Shown in pieces: positions 42,279 through 50,473 of a stretch of DNA of 64,000 nucleotides (positions within the stretch are counted from its first letter, which is position 1; every line of letters begins with the position of its first letter). The position numbers were made by a program, and so were the translations under genes. Below the pieces are notes generated by a model. The model was given only the letters and a program-made list of their open reading frames with translations, made no database searches and was not told where the DNA came from. Source of the stretch: an uncultured Acidimicrobiales bacterium (lineage in GTDB: Bacteria > Actinomycetota > Acidimicrobiia > Acidimicrobiales > Bin134); contig OX638350.1 in the NCBI GenBank assembly GCA_951813325.1, positions 2,585,954 through 2,649,953 of the forward strand. The letters run 5' to 3'.

Positions 42279-42686
42279 ATGGACCCTGCGAAGGCCTTGG
42301 ACTACATCCGGGAGAACGCCAACGCGGTGCTGGCCACCATGCGCAAGGACGGCACCCCCCAGATGTCGCCGGTTACCCTGGCGGTGGTGGACGACACCGT
42401 GGTGATGAGCACCCGGGAGACGGCCTACAAGACCAAGAACCTTCGGCGCGACCCCCGCAGCTGGCTGTGCGTGTTCCCCCGGAACTGGTTCGGCGACTGG
42501 GTGCAGATCGAGTGCCGAGCCGAGATCGTCTCCGGGCCGTCGGCGCTGGAGCCGCTGGTGGAGTACTACCGCACCCTGCGGGGCGAGCACCCCGACTGGA
42601 ACGAGTACCGCCAAGCCATGGCCGCCGACCAGCGCTGCCTGGTGCGCTTCCACATCCAACGCGCCGGCCCCGACCGCTCGGGGTAG
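42279..42686 (+). CDS. PPOX-class F420-dependent oxidoreductase
   Basis: 135-residue split beta-barrel protein. ANAVLATMRKDGTPQMSPVTLAVVDDTVVMST is the region that binds F420 or FMN (landmarks ATMRKDGTP and MSPV), followed by KTKNLRRDPRSWLCVFP. Small proteins of this type use F420H2 for redox or bind F420. Start ATG 42279. Confidence 0.82.
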   Translation: MDPAKALDYIRENANAVLATMRKDGTPQMSPVTLAVVDDTVVMSTRETAYKTKNLRRDPRSWLCVFPRNWFGDWVQIECRAEIVSGPSALEPLVEYYRTLRGEHPDWNEYRQAMAADQRCLVRFHIQRAGPDRSG

Positions 42687-42728
42687 CGGCCACGCCTGTG
42701 CCTCCATCAGGTTCATAATGAGGACGAG

Positions 42729-43454
42729 ATGTGCGGAAGATACAGCCTGACTGACAGCTCGACAGAGCTTGCCCAGCGGTTCGAATTCGAGTTCGAAAGC
42801 GGTAGAGAAGCCGTCCAGCAGAGATTCAACATCGCTCCCACCCAGCAGGTTTTGACCGTCGTCAGCGGCGAAGTCCGCCGGGCTAGCTTTATGCGCTGGG
42901 GCCTGATCCCACCATGGGCCAAGGACGCGTCCATCGGCAGCCGCATGATCAACGCACGGGCGGAGACGGTGGCCGAAAAGCCAGCGTTCCGCGATGCGCT
43001 GATGCGTCGCCGCTGCCTCGTCCTCGCCGACGGCTTCTACGAGTGGCAGAAGACGGGCGGCGCCAAGCGCCCCATGCGAATCGTCATGCGAACCGGCGAA
43101 CCCTTTGCCTTTGCCGGAATCTGGTCGGTGTGGAAAGACCCGGCAGGCAGCCGCATTGAGTCGTGCGCCATTGTCACTACCACCGCCAATGATCTTCTCC
43201 GCCCGATCCACCACCGGATGCCGGCCATCCTGCCCGAAGAGTTGGAAGCCCTATGGCTGGACGCCCCCTATGACCGCTACTTCCCGCTGACGGAGCTTCT
43301 GGCCCCCCACCCCGCCGACGCCATGAAGGCCTACGAGGTCTCGACCGCCGTCAACTCCGCGTCCAACGACAGCCCCGAGGTTGCTGAACCAATGGGGATC
43401 CACGTCGATTTCGCGTCCGAGCAAGAATTGCCGTTTGGCTCTAAAGCAACCTGA
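42729..43454 (+). CDS. SRAP-family abasic-site processing protein (HMCES/YedK-like)
   Basis: 241-residue SOS-response-associated peptidase family protein that crosslinks to abasic sites in single-stranded DNA. The catalytic Cys2 is present (MCGRYSLT). INARAETVAEKPAFRDA, RRRCLVLADGFYEWQK (catalytic Glu) and IHHRMPAILP (His) match the family. Start ATG 42729. It stands at the left border of the toxin-antitoxin island. Confidence 0.93.
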   Translation: MCGRYSLTDSSTELAQRFEFEFESGREAVQQRFNIAPTQQVLTVVSGEVRRASFMRWGLIPPWAKDASIGSRMINARAETVAEKPAFRDALMRRRCLVLADGFYEWQKTGGAKRPMRIVMRTGEPFAFAGIWSVWKDPAGSRIESCAIVTTTANDLLRPIHHRMPAILPEELEALWLDAPYDRYFPLTELLAPHPADAMKAYEVSTAVNSASNDSPEVAEPMGIHVDFASEQELPFGSKAT

Positions 43455-43534
43455 ATCGGGACCGCGGCCCGCTTTCTTGTCCCGGAAATGGGGATGATGC
43501 ATTGGCCGACTGTTGAAAAGCAGTTGGCCGGACC

Positions 43535-43750
43535 AAACACAGGGGGTCACGCCACTCGAAGAGAGGTTCCCTTCGCGTGCTGTTCGCTTTCGACCCGCGG
43601 CGACATGCGATCTTGTTACTTGGCGGGAACAAGTCCGGCCAGTGGGACGAGTGGTACCGATGGGCAGTCCCCTAGGCCGACGACCTGTACGACGCATACC
43701 TCAAAGAACTAAGTGAGGAAGGACTCTTGGACGAGCCACACTCCGACTAG
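43535..43750 (+). pseudogene. Decayed HigB/Gp49-type toxin gene
   Basis: One frame reads KHRGSRHSKRG then SLRVLFAFDPRRHAILLLGG, NKSGQWDEWYRWAVP, a TAG at 43673-43675, and ADDLYDAYLKELSEEGLLDE, ending at TAG 43748-43750. This is the core and C-terminus of the Gp49-like HigB toxin family. The N-terminal third is missing or frameshifted and the stop interrupts it. An intact HigA-type antitoxin follows by 33 bases, the normal toxin-antitoxin order of this family. Confidence 0.78.
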
Positions 43751-43783
43751 CCACCGCAACCGCTACTCAAAGGAACCACCCCC

Positions 43784-44119
43784 ATGCCATCTACCAAAAG
43801 CTATCGCCAACTGCACAAGCAGGTCATCGCCCGAACCGGTGCCATCGAGCGACTCGCCGAACTCCGCAAGGAGACCTTGGCCGAGATTGAACTCCAAGAA
43901 ATCCGAGGAGTCCTCAAGCTGTCGCAGACTGATCTGGCCGAGGCCATGGGAATCTCGCAATCTGCCGTTTCCCAGTTTGAGCGCAGCGACGACATCTTGA
44001 TCTCCACCCTCGACAACTACGTACAGGGACTTGGCGCCACACTGCGGATTTCCGCCGTTTTTGAAGGCGACGAGGAAGAAACTGTCATCCCAATCCAGAT
44101 CGGACCCAAGACACGCTAA
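43784..44119 (+). CDS. higA: HigA-like antitoxin (XRE family)
   Basis: 111-residue helix-turn-helix protein. IRGVLKLSQTDLAEAMGISQSAVSQFERS is the Cro/C1-type DNA-binding domain (landmark LSQTDLAEAMGISQSAVSQF). The C-terminal LDNYVQGLGATLRISAVF strand is typical of antitoxins paired with Gp49-like HigB toxins. It starts at ATG 43784 after AAAGGA. Its toxin partner is broken, so it may now act as an orphan repressor. Confidence 0.83.
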   Translation: MPSTKSYRQLHKQVIARTGAIERLAELRKETLAEIELQEIRGVLKLSQTDLAEAMGISQSAVSQFERSDDILISTLDNYVQGLGATLRISAVFEGDEEETVIPIQIGPKTR

Positions 44120-44154
44120 GCAGACACCATCGGCCTGGCGCGTAGTGGCAGCCG

Positions 44155-44164
44155 GGTATATACC
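44155..44164. promoter_or_regulatory. Palindrome upstream of vapB
   Basis: GGTATATACC, a perfect 10-bp palindrome 29 bases before the vapB start. A related GGATATACTC follows at 44178-44187. Paired sites of this kind are typical of VapBC autoregulation; binding is inferred. Confidence 0.4.
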
Positions 44165-44193
44165 GGATGCACGGAGTGGATATACTCGTGTCC

Positions 44194-44400
44194 ATGACGA
44201 AACGCCTGATCGATATCGACGACGCGCTGCTTGAACGGGCCCGTGAGGTCACCGGAGCCACAACCATGAAGGAAACGGTGAACTCGGCCTTGCTGCATAC
44301 CGTCAAAGCCGATCTGAGGCTGCGGCACGCCCAGAGGCTCGCCAATCTTGACGGCACTGACCTCGCCGACGATGACATCATGGCCGCCGCGTGGCGCTGA
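44194..44400 (+). CDS. vapB: VapB-type antitoxin
   Basis: 68-residue antitoxin. MTKRLIDIDDALLERAREV and TMKETVNSALLHTV form a ribbon-helix-helix DNA-binding fold of the VapB / type II antitoxin group. The C-terminal DLADDDIMAAAWR segment should block the toxin. The start ATG 44194 is preferred over an earlier in-frame ATG at 44167. Its last 10 bases overlap the vapC start. Confidence 0.85.
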   Translation: MTKRLIDIDDALLERAREVTGATTMKETVNSALLHTVKADLRLRHAQRLANLDGTDLADDDIMAAAWR

Positions 44401-44807
44401 CCCCCCACTACCTCGCAGACAAGAGCGCGCTCACGCGCATGAACACCCCCGAAATCGCCCAGCGGCTCGGCCCGCTGCTGATCGACGGATACGTGGCGAC
44501 TTGCCCGATCATCGACCTCGAAGTGCTCTACAGCGCCCGCTCCTTTGCCGACTACGAGCAGATACTTGACGAAAGGCGCGCCCTGCCCTCATATCCGATC
44601 ACCGAAACGGTCACCGACCGAGCAATCGAAGTCCAGCACGGACTTGCCCGGCGGGGCCAGCACCGGGTTCCCCTCCCGGACCTGCTGATCGCCGCGATTG
44701 CCGAGGTCAACCACTTGACCGTCATCCACTACGACTCCGGCTTCGACCGGATCGCCGCGTACACCGGCCAGCCGGTGGAATGGGTCGCCCCCCGAGGCTC
44801 GCTCTGA
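44391..44807 (+). CDS. vapC: VapC-type PIN-domain ribonuclease toxin
   Basis: 138-residue PIN-domain toxin that cleaves RNA. Acidic metal ligands are visible: Asp in YLADKSALTR, Glu in IIDLEVLYSAR, Asp in VPLPDLLIAAIAE and Asp in HYDSGFDRIA. The start is GTG 44391, overlapping vapB, which ties its translation to the antitoxin. Confidence 0.88.
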   Translation: MALTPHYLADKSALTRMNTPEIAQRLGPLLIDGYVATCPIIDLEVLYSARSFADYEQILDERRALPSYPITETVTDRAIEVQHGLARRGQHRVPLPDLLIAAIAEVNHLTVIHYDSGFDRIAAYTGQPVEWVAPRGSL

Positions 44808-44851
44808 TAATCACCACCATGTCTCCACAAGAAGGGGGAAGCTCAGCACTA

Positions 44852-45850
44852 TCAAGGACATGGAGGAATTCCGGTTTGCGGGAAGTCGGGGGTGGCGTGA
44901 TGGCGGAGGTAGTCGATGGGCTCCGCAAAGCGGTTGAGGGTGGTGGCGTCGTCGGTAGGGATGGGGATGGGGCGCAGGGGCGATTTGGCGGTGGTGGCAA
45001 GAGCGTGCTCGAGGAGATTGGCGGCGGCGCGTATGTGGGCGGCGGCGTTCTCGGGGGTGATCATCTGCTGGAATGAATCCGATTGCCCCAGATAGGGGGC
45101 GAACCTCCAGTTGGTGTGGGTGCCGTCGGGCTCGGCGGTGCCGAGCGCCTCTAGCACGCTATCGACAAAAGGGCCGGACGGGGTGGGTTGGAGCTTGCCA
45201 GCCATGGCGTCGATGTCGTGATGGCTGTCGAGATGTCGGCGAAGGTGGAGCCGGCCCAGCGCGGTCAGGCTCTTCTCAATGCTCATGTGGGCGGATTCGA
45301 GCGCAGATTCATAGGTGTACCCGCGGTCGGCAGGTAACCATTTACCCGCAGTTGCTTCGCTAGGGATGGACTCGAGGATTCGAACGAGTTCCAGGTTCTT
45401 GCGGTGGGCCTCTTCAAGGTCTATGAGGGCGAGGCCCCAGTCGTCTCGCAGCACAGCGATCTCCTCGGCACGTGGGGCCGAAGGTGGACAGGGGCGCTGC
45501 ATGAGGGTGATGCCGTGGGCGTTCGCTTCTCCGAAAACGGAGGACCGGGCATGCTCCAAGCTCCACTCCCATTCGCCGATAGTGGCGAGGACCACCTCGC
45601 ATTTGATCCCGCAGGCGGCTTCAGCCGCTTGGCGCAGGGCGGACTTGGTCGCCCGGCGATCCTCGGCTGACGGCCGAGATGTACCGGTGACGACGATGAT
45701 GTCGATATCGGAGCCGGGCTGCTGGGTGCTCTTTGCCACCGACCCGAAGACCACGATTCGGACAATGTGCGGATCGGCCGCGGCTATCGCCTCAGCGCCG
45801 CGGGCGGCATCATCGAGCGTCGGTGCTTTGTCGACAACCAGAGTCGCCAT
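44852..45850 (-). CDS. MNT-HEPN fusion protein (nucleotidyltransferase plus HEPN)
   Basis: 332-residue protein joining two halves usually encoded separately. Residues about 25-110 are a minimal nucleotidyltransferase: VRIVVFGSVAKSTQQPGSDIDIIVV carries the GS and DxD catalytic motif. Residues about 160-290 are helical and HEPN-like, with HMSIEKSLTALGRLHLRRHLDSHHDID containing an RxxxxH-type motif. In MNT/HEPN modules the transferase neutralises the HEPN ribonuclease by modifying it. One polypeptide suggests a self-controlled toxin, or a drug-modifying enzyme with the same architecture. Start ATG 45848-45850. Confidence 0.72.
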   Translation of the reverse strand: MATLVVDKAPTLDDAARGAEAIAAADPHIVRIVVFGSVAKSTQQPGSDIDIIVVTGTSRPSAEDRRATKSALRQAAEAACGIKCEVVLATIGEWEWSLEHARSSVFGEANAHGITLMQRPCPPSAPRAEEIAVLRDDWGLALIDLEEAHRKNLELVRILESIPSEATAGKWLPADRGYTYESALESAHMSIEKSLTALGRLHLRRHLDSHHDIDAMAGKLQPTPSGPFVDSVLEALGTAEPDGTHTNWRFAPYLGQSDSFQQMITPENAAAHIRAAANLLEHALATTAKSPLRPIPIPTDDATTLNRFAEPIDYLRHHATPDFPQTGIPPCP

Positions 45851-45875
45851 GGGACGAGGATACCGGGGAGAGTGG

Positions 45876-47018
45876 CTACGCCGGTACCGCCGCTTCCTCC
45901 TTGGCCCGGAAATGCGGAATCACGTGGTGGCCGAATTGGCGGATGGTCTCGAGCATGACCTCTTGGGGGATGGTGCCCATCTGGATTATGCACATGATCT
46001 CGTCGCAGCCGATGGCCTCAAGCTCGCTCACGTAGCGGATGGCGTCGGTGTAGTTGCCGTAGGCGTGCTCGATGTTGAACGTGCTGGTGGCGTTGGGGCT
46101 GAGCGGGATGTTCATCTCGCTGATCTTGGCGTGGACGTTGCCCACCGCCTCGTCGATGGCCGCGGCGGTGTCCTCGTCGGCTGATCCGGCCCTCGGCGGG
46201 GGCGTGCCCAGGTTCCAGTGCATGATGGCCTCGGCGAAGAACCGCTGGCCCCGAGCCCCGATGCGAAAGGCCTCTTCCCGGTCGTCGAGGATCGTGGTGG
46301 GACACAGCGCCGAGAACCAGTTGTTGGGATGGTCGCTCACAAACCGCTCGCCGGTGCGGGTGGCGATCGCCTCGTCGTAGGTCTCCTTCATCAGCCGGAT
46401 CTCATCGGCGCCGGCGAACCCCAGCACCAGGGCGCCGATGCCCAGCTCGGCGGCCAGCCGCACGGTGTCCACTTTGGTGCAGGCCAGATACAGCGGCGGA
46501 TGGGGATCTTGCACCGGGCGGGGCAGAATCGGGTGCGGCGAGATGTCGAGCAGGCCCTCCCACTCGAACTCCTCGTCGCGCCAGCAGCTGGAGATGATCC
46601 GCAGCGACTCCTCCACCTGGGCGTAGGTGTCCTCGGGCTTGACCCCGAACGCCGACATCTCCTGGAGGGTGGCCCCCCGGCCCGCGCCCACGTCCAACCG
46701 CCCGCCCGACAGCACGTCCAGCATGGCGATGCGCTCGGCGGCCCGCAGCGGGTGGTTGTAGCCGAACGGCATGCACACCACCCCGTGGCCGATGCGGATG
46801 CGAGACGTCCGGGCCGCCACCCAGGTCAAGAAGATCTCCGGGGCGCTCATGTGGGCGTACCACTTCAAGCAGTGGTGCTCCACCGCCCACACCCGGTCGA
46901 AGCCCACCGCCTCGGCCAAGACCGCCTGGTCCACGCAGTCGCGGATGACCTGCTGCTCGGTCTCGCGGGACGTGTCGGCCATCTGGGCTTCGAAGATCAT
47001 GGAAAATTTCACGGCCAT
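45876..47018 (-). CDS. LLM-class F420-dependent oxidoreductase
   Basis: 380-residue luciferase-like monooxygenase. MAVKFSMIFEAQMADTSRE is the N-terminus; FDRVWAVEHHCLKWYAHMSAPEIFL, GVVCMPFGYNHPLRAAERIAMLDVLSGGRLDVGAGRG (landmarks GYNHPLRAAERIAMLD and GGRLDVGAGRG) and PPLYLACTK are family features. Close in type to flavin-dependent alkanal monooxygenases. The start is ATG 47016-47018; an adjacent ATG at 47019-47021 is equally possible. It is divergent from an acyl-CoA dehydrogenase gene. Confidence 0.87.
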   Translation of the reverse strand: MAVKFSMIFEAQMADTSRETEQQVIRDCVDQAVLAEAVGFDRVWAVEHHCLKWYAHMSAPEIFLTWVAARTSRIRIGHGVVCMPFGYNHPLRAAERIAMLDVLSGGRLDVGAGRGATLQEMSAFGVKPEDTYAQVEESLRIISSCWRDEEFEWEGLLDISPHPILPRPVQDPHPPLYLACTKVDTVRLAAELGIGALVLGFAGADEIRLMKETYDEAIATRTGERFVSDHPNNWFSALCPTTILDDREEAFRIGARGQRFFAEAIMHWNLGTPPPRAGSADEDTAAAIDEAVGNVHAKISEMNIPLSPNATSTFNIEHAYGNYTDAIRYVSELEAIGCDEIMCIIQMGTIPQEVMLETIRQFGHHVIPHFRAKEEAAVPA

Positions 47019-47126
47019 CATTGAAGCATCCACCATCCTCCAAACCCGAATGGAGGCGAATACGCCCTCGGTTGTGCCCCGTCCGGTGGGGCCTGCCGGG
47101 AGCCCTCTAGCTACCATCGACGCGGC

Positions 47127-48350
47127 ATGGATTTCGACGAGACCCCCCAGGAAGCGGCCTTTCGAGCCGAGTGCATTGAGTGGCTGGACGCCAACCTGCC
47201 CCCCGATGGCGGCGGACCCCGCGACCAGACGGCCGTGACCATCACCGACCCCGATGTCGAGACGGCCTATGTGAACCGGTGCAAGTCCTGGCAGCGCACC
47301 AAATATGACGGTGGCTGGGGATCCATCACCTGGCCCATCGAGTACGGCGGCAAGGGTCTAGGCGGCATCCAGGAGGGCATCTTCAAGGAGGAGGAGGCCA
47401 AGCGGGTGTCGGCCACCGGGGTGTTCGCGGTGGGCATCGGCATGACGGGCCCCACCATCATCGCCCACGGCACCGACACCCAAAAAGAGCGGTACCTCCC
47501 CGCCATGCTCAAGGGCGACGAGGTGTGGTGCCAGCTGTTCTCCGAGCCGGTAGCCGGCTCCGATCTCGGCGGGCTGCGGACCACCGCGGTGCGCGACGGC
47601 GATGAGTGGGTGGTGAACGGCCAGAAGGTGTGGACCTCGGGCGCCCAATACAGCGACTGGGCCATCTTGTTGACGCGCACCGACCCCGACCAGCCCAAGC
47701 ACCGGGGCATCACCTATTTCCTGGTGGACATGAACACACCGGGCATCGAGGTGCGCCCGCTGGTGCAGATCACCGGCGCGGCCCACTTCAACGAGGTGTT
47801 CTTGTCGGATGTGCGGGTCCCCCACGAGAACATCCTCGGCGGGGTCAACACCGGCTGGGGGCCGATCATGACCACGCTGGCCAACGAGCGGGCCCTGATC
47901 GGCGGCTCCAACGCCCGGACCCGATTCAAGGAGTTGGCCAAGCTGGCCCAGCAGACCGGCGCCGACCGCGACCCGGTCCTGCGCCAAAAGCTGGCCAAGG
48001 CCTACACCCGCATGGAAATCATGAAGTATCAGGGGTACCGGGTTCGGACCGCGGCCAGCCGGGGGGAGCTGCCCGGACCGGAGAGCTCAACCATGAAGCT
48101 GGCCATCTCACTGCACTTCGGGGAGATGGGCGACTTGGTGATGGCCATGAACGGTGCGGCCGGAATGCTCCACGGGGACAGCGCCCGAGACGGAGGCCGC
48201 TGGCAATACGAGTTCTTGAGCCAGTGGGCGTCGCGTATCGGCGGCGGCACCGACAACATCCAGCGCAACACCATCGGCGAGAAGGTGCTGGGCCTGCCCC
48301 CCGACATCCGGGTGGACAAGGGCGTGCCCTTCCGGGATATCCCCGGCTAA
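47127..48350 (+). CDS. Acyl-CoA dehydrogenase
   Basis: 407-residue acyl-CoA dehydrogenase. QLFSEPVAGSDLGGLRTTAV and VVNGQKVWTSGAQYSDWAILL are the flavin/substrate regions; SRIGGGTDNIQRNTIGEKVLGLP is the C-terminal signature. It starts at ATG 47127 and is convergent with the SDR gene, eight bases apart. It would introduce a double bond into an acyl-CoA for breakdown. Confidence 0.92.
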   Translation: MDFDETPQEAAFRAECIEWLDANLPPDGGGPRDQTAVTITDPDVETAYVNRCKSWQRTKYDGGWGSITWPIEYGGKGLGGIQEGIFKEEEAKRVSATGVFAVGIGMTGPTIIAHGTDTQKERYLPAMLKGDEVWCQLFSEPVAGSDLGGLRTTAVRDGDEWVVNGQKVWTSGAQYSDWAILLTRTDPDQPKHRGITYFLVDMNTPGIEVRPLVQITGAAHFNEVFLSDVRVPHENILGGVNTGWGPIMTTLANERALIGGSNARTRFKELAKLAQQTGADRDPVLRQKLAKAYTRMEIMKYQGYRVRTAASRGELPGPESSTMKLAISLHFGEMGDLVMAMNGAAGMLHGDSARDGGRWQYEFLSQWASRIGGGTDNIQRNTIGEKVLGLPPDIRVDKGVPFRDIPG

Positions 48351-48358
48351 CCCAAGAC

Positions 48359-49258
48359 TCAGCTCGCGCCGTAGACCGGGGCCGGATCAGGCGAGGCCTC
48401 AATGGACGCGTGGACCGCGTCGCCGACCTCAGCAGCGGCGAACTTGCGCCCCACATCCACTACATGGCCGTGCTGCCAGCCGTCGCACACGTTGAGCGCC
48501 CCGCCGGCGATCTCGAACACCCGCCCGGTCACGTCGCAGGCGTCAGAGCCCAGCCACACCACCAGCGGTGAGGCGTTGGCCGGGTCTTTGTCGTCCCATC
48601 CCTCGGGGGCGTCTTCGGTGTACATGATCCCCGCGGTCATGCGGGTTCGGGCATCGGGGGCGATGGCATTCACCAACACCCCGTAGCGTCCCCACTCGGC
48701 GGCCTGCTGGATGGCCAGCGCGGCCACCCCGGCCTTGGCCGCGGCGTAGTTGCCCTGGCCGATGGACCCGAGAAGACCGGCTCCAGAGCTGGTGTTGATG
48801 AGCCGGCCCCGCACGTCCTCACCGGCTTTGGACCGGTCCCGCCAGTGGGCCGCCGCGTGGCGGGCAGGGGCGAAGTGGCCCTTGAGGTGGACCCGCATGA
48901 TGGCGTCCCACTCCGGCTCGCTCATGTTGGCCAGCATCCGGTCGCGCAAGAAGCCGGCGTTGCACACCAGCGTGTCAAGGCGCCCCCACGTCTGCATCGC
49001 CTGGGCGATCATGGCCTCGGCCTGGTCCCAGTCGGCCACATCGGCGGCATTTGCCTCGGCTTCGCCCCCCATGGCCCGGATCTCGGCCACCACCTCCTGG
49101 GCGGGCTCCGAAGCCCCGCCCGAGCCGTCGCGCTCCACTCCCAGGTCGTTGACCAGCACTCTGGCCCCCTCGGCGGCGAACTCCAGGGCGTGGGCCCGGC
49201 CCAATCCCCGAGCCGCGCCGGTGATCGCCACCACTCGGCCCTCGGCGATTCCACCCAT
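48359..49258 (-). CDS. Short-chain dehydrogenase (17beta-HSD4-like)
   Basis: 299-residue SDR. The NAD motif TGAARGLGRAHALEFAAEGARVLVNDLG with a long loop (GVERDGSGGASEPAQ) resembles peroxisomal multifunctional enzyme type 2 / 17beta-HSD4 hydroxyacyl-CoA dehydrogenases. The catalytic Ser lies in NTSSGAG and the YxxxK in GNYAAAKAG. It would oxidise a 3-hydroxyacyl-CoA. It is the last gene of the second thiolase/DUF35 operon. Start ATG 49256-49258. Confidence 0.88.
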   Translation of the reverse strand: MGGIAEGRVVAITGAARGLGRAHALEFAAEGARVLVNDLGVERDGSGGASEPAQEVVAEIRAMGGEAEANAADVADWDQAEAMIAQAMQTWGRLDTLVCNAGFLRDRMLANMSEPEWDAIMRVHLKGHFAPARHAAAHWRDRSKAGEDVRGRLINTSSGAGLLGSIGQGNYAAAKAGVAALAIQQAAEWGRYGVLVNAIAPDARTRMTAGIMYTEDAPEGWDDKDPANASPLVVWLGSDACDVTGRVFEIAGGALNVCDGWQHGHVVDVGRKFAAAEVGDAVHASIEASPDPAPVYGAS

Positions 49259-49269
49259 CTGGCTTGCTC

Positions 49270-50427
49270 CTATAGCTCGGGGTTCAGCTCGGACGACACC
49301 ATCCACATGGCGTAGTACTGGGCGGCGCCGCCATAGGCGTGGCCGATGGCGATCCTGGCCCCCGGCACCTGGTACTCCCCGGCGGTGCCCCGCACCTGGC
49401 TGGCCGCCTCCAGGCATCGGATCATGCCCGACGCCCCGATGGGGTTGGACGACAGCACGCCGCCCGACATGTTAACCGGGAACGACCCGCCCAACTCGGT
49501 GTCGCCGTCATCGGTCATCTTCCATCCCTCGCCCTCGGGGGCGATGAGATGGCCCTCAAGCCACATGGGCTCGTACCACGAGAACGGCACGTACAGCTCG
49601 GCGCAGTCGATCTGCTCGCGAGGGTTGGTGATGCCCGCCTTGCGGTAGAGGACCTCCGAGCACTCCACCCCGGCTCGGGGCCGCACCGTGTCCCGTCCGG
49701 GGAACTGGCCGAACTCAGTGCGCTTGGCATGGGAGATGACCCACGCCGGCGGCCGGCCCGACTTCCTAGCCACATCGTCGTTGCCCAGCACCATGGCCGC
49801 GGCCCCGTCCGACGAGGGGCACGACTCCAAGAAGTGGAGCGGATCCCACAACATGGGCGACTCCCGCACCTTTTCAATGGAGATGTCAGGCAAGTGCAGG
49901 TGGGCGTACTCGTTCTTGAGCGCGTTGAGGCGGTCCTTCACCGCCACCATCCAGCCGATGTGCTCGGGGGCCTTCGACCGGGCGATGTAGTTGCGGATCC
50001 ACGGGGCGAAGGTGCCCCCGGCGCCCTGGCCACCGCTCTTGCCGCCCGACAGCGCCCAAGTGGCGTTGCCCTCCGACTGCTTCTCATAGGCGACGGTCAA
50101 GACGGTGTCGTACATGCCCGACTCCACCAGGTTGACCGCGGAGATGGCGGTGGAAGCCCCCACCGACCCGGCGGTGTGGACTCGGTGGATGGGCTTGCCC
50201 ACCGCGCCCAAAGCGTCCGCCAGGCTCAAAAGCGGCATCATGACACCTTCGAGGGCATCGGGCGCTTTGCCGATGACGATGGCGTCGATGTCCTCGAAGG
50301 TGGCCCCGGCGTCTTCCAAGGCCCGCAGCACGGCCTCGCGCACCAGACCATCCAAGGTCAGCTCATCGCGCCGCCGCTTGTACTTGGTCTGGCCGATGCC
50401 CAGTACAGCACATGGTCGAGGGGCCAT
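49270..50427 (-). CDS. Thiolase-fold lipid-transfer protein, Ltp2-like (subunit A, second copy)
   Basis: 385 residues, clearly paralogous to the protein at 24616: shared HTAGSVG, YEKQSEGNATWALS, SSNPIGASGMIR and GHAYGGAAQYYAMW. The nucleophilic Cys and the thiolase His are missing here too, supporting a lyase rather than a thiolase. It has an extra Gly-rich loop GGKSGGQGAGG. Start ATG 50425-50427. It lies 46 bases after subunit B. Confidence 0.83.
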   Translation of the reverse strand: MAPRPCAVLGIGQTKYKRRRDELTLDGLVREAVLRALEDAGATFEDIDAIVIGKAPDALEGVMMPLLSLADALGAVGKPIHRVHTAGSVGASTAISAVNLVESGMYDTVLTVAYEKQSEGNATWALSGGKSGGQGAGGTFAPWIRNYIARSKAPEHIGWMVAVKDRLNALKNEYAHLHLPDISIEKVRESPMLWDPLHFLESCPSSDGAAAMVLGNDDVARKSGRPPAWVISHAKRTEFGQFPGRDTVRPRAGVECSEVLYRKAGITNPREQIDCAELYVPFSWYEPMWLEGHLIAPEGEGWKMTDDGDTELGGSFPVNMSGGVLSSNPIGASGMIRCLEAASQVRGTAGEYQVPGARIAIGHAYGGAAQYYAMWMVSSELNPEL

Positions 50428-50473
50428 CAGATCGTCCTGTCCGTGCTGTGACCCTGCGTCTTCCTCGAGAGCA

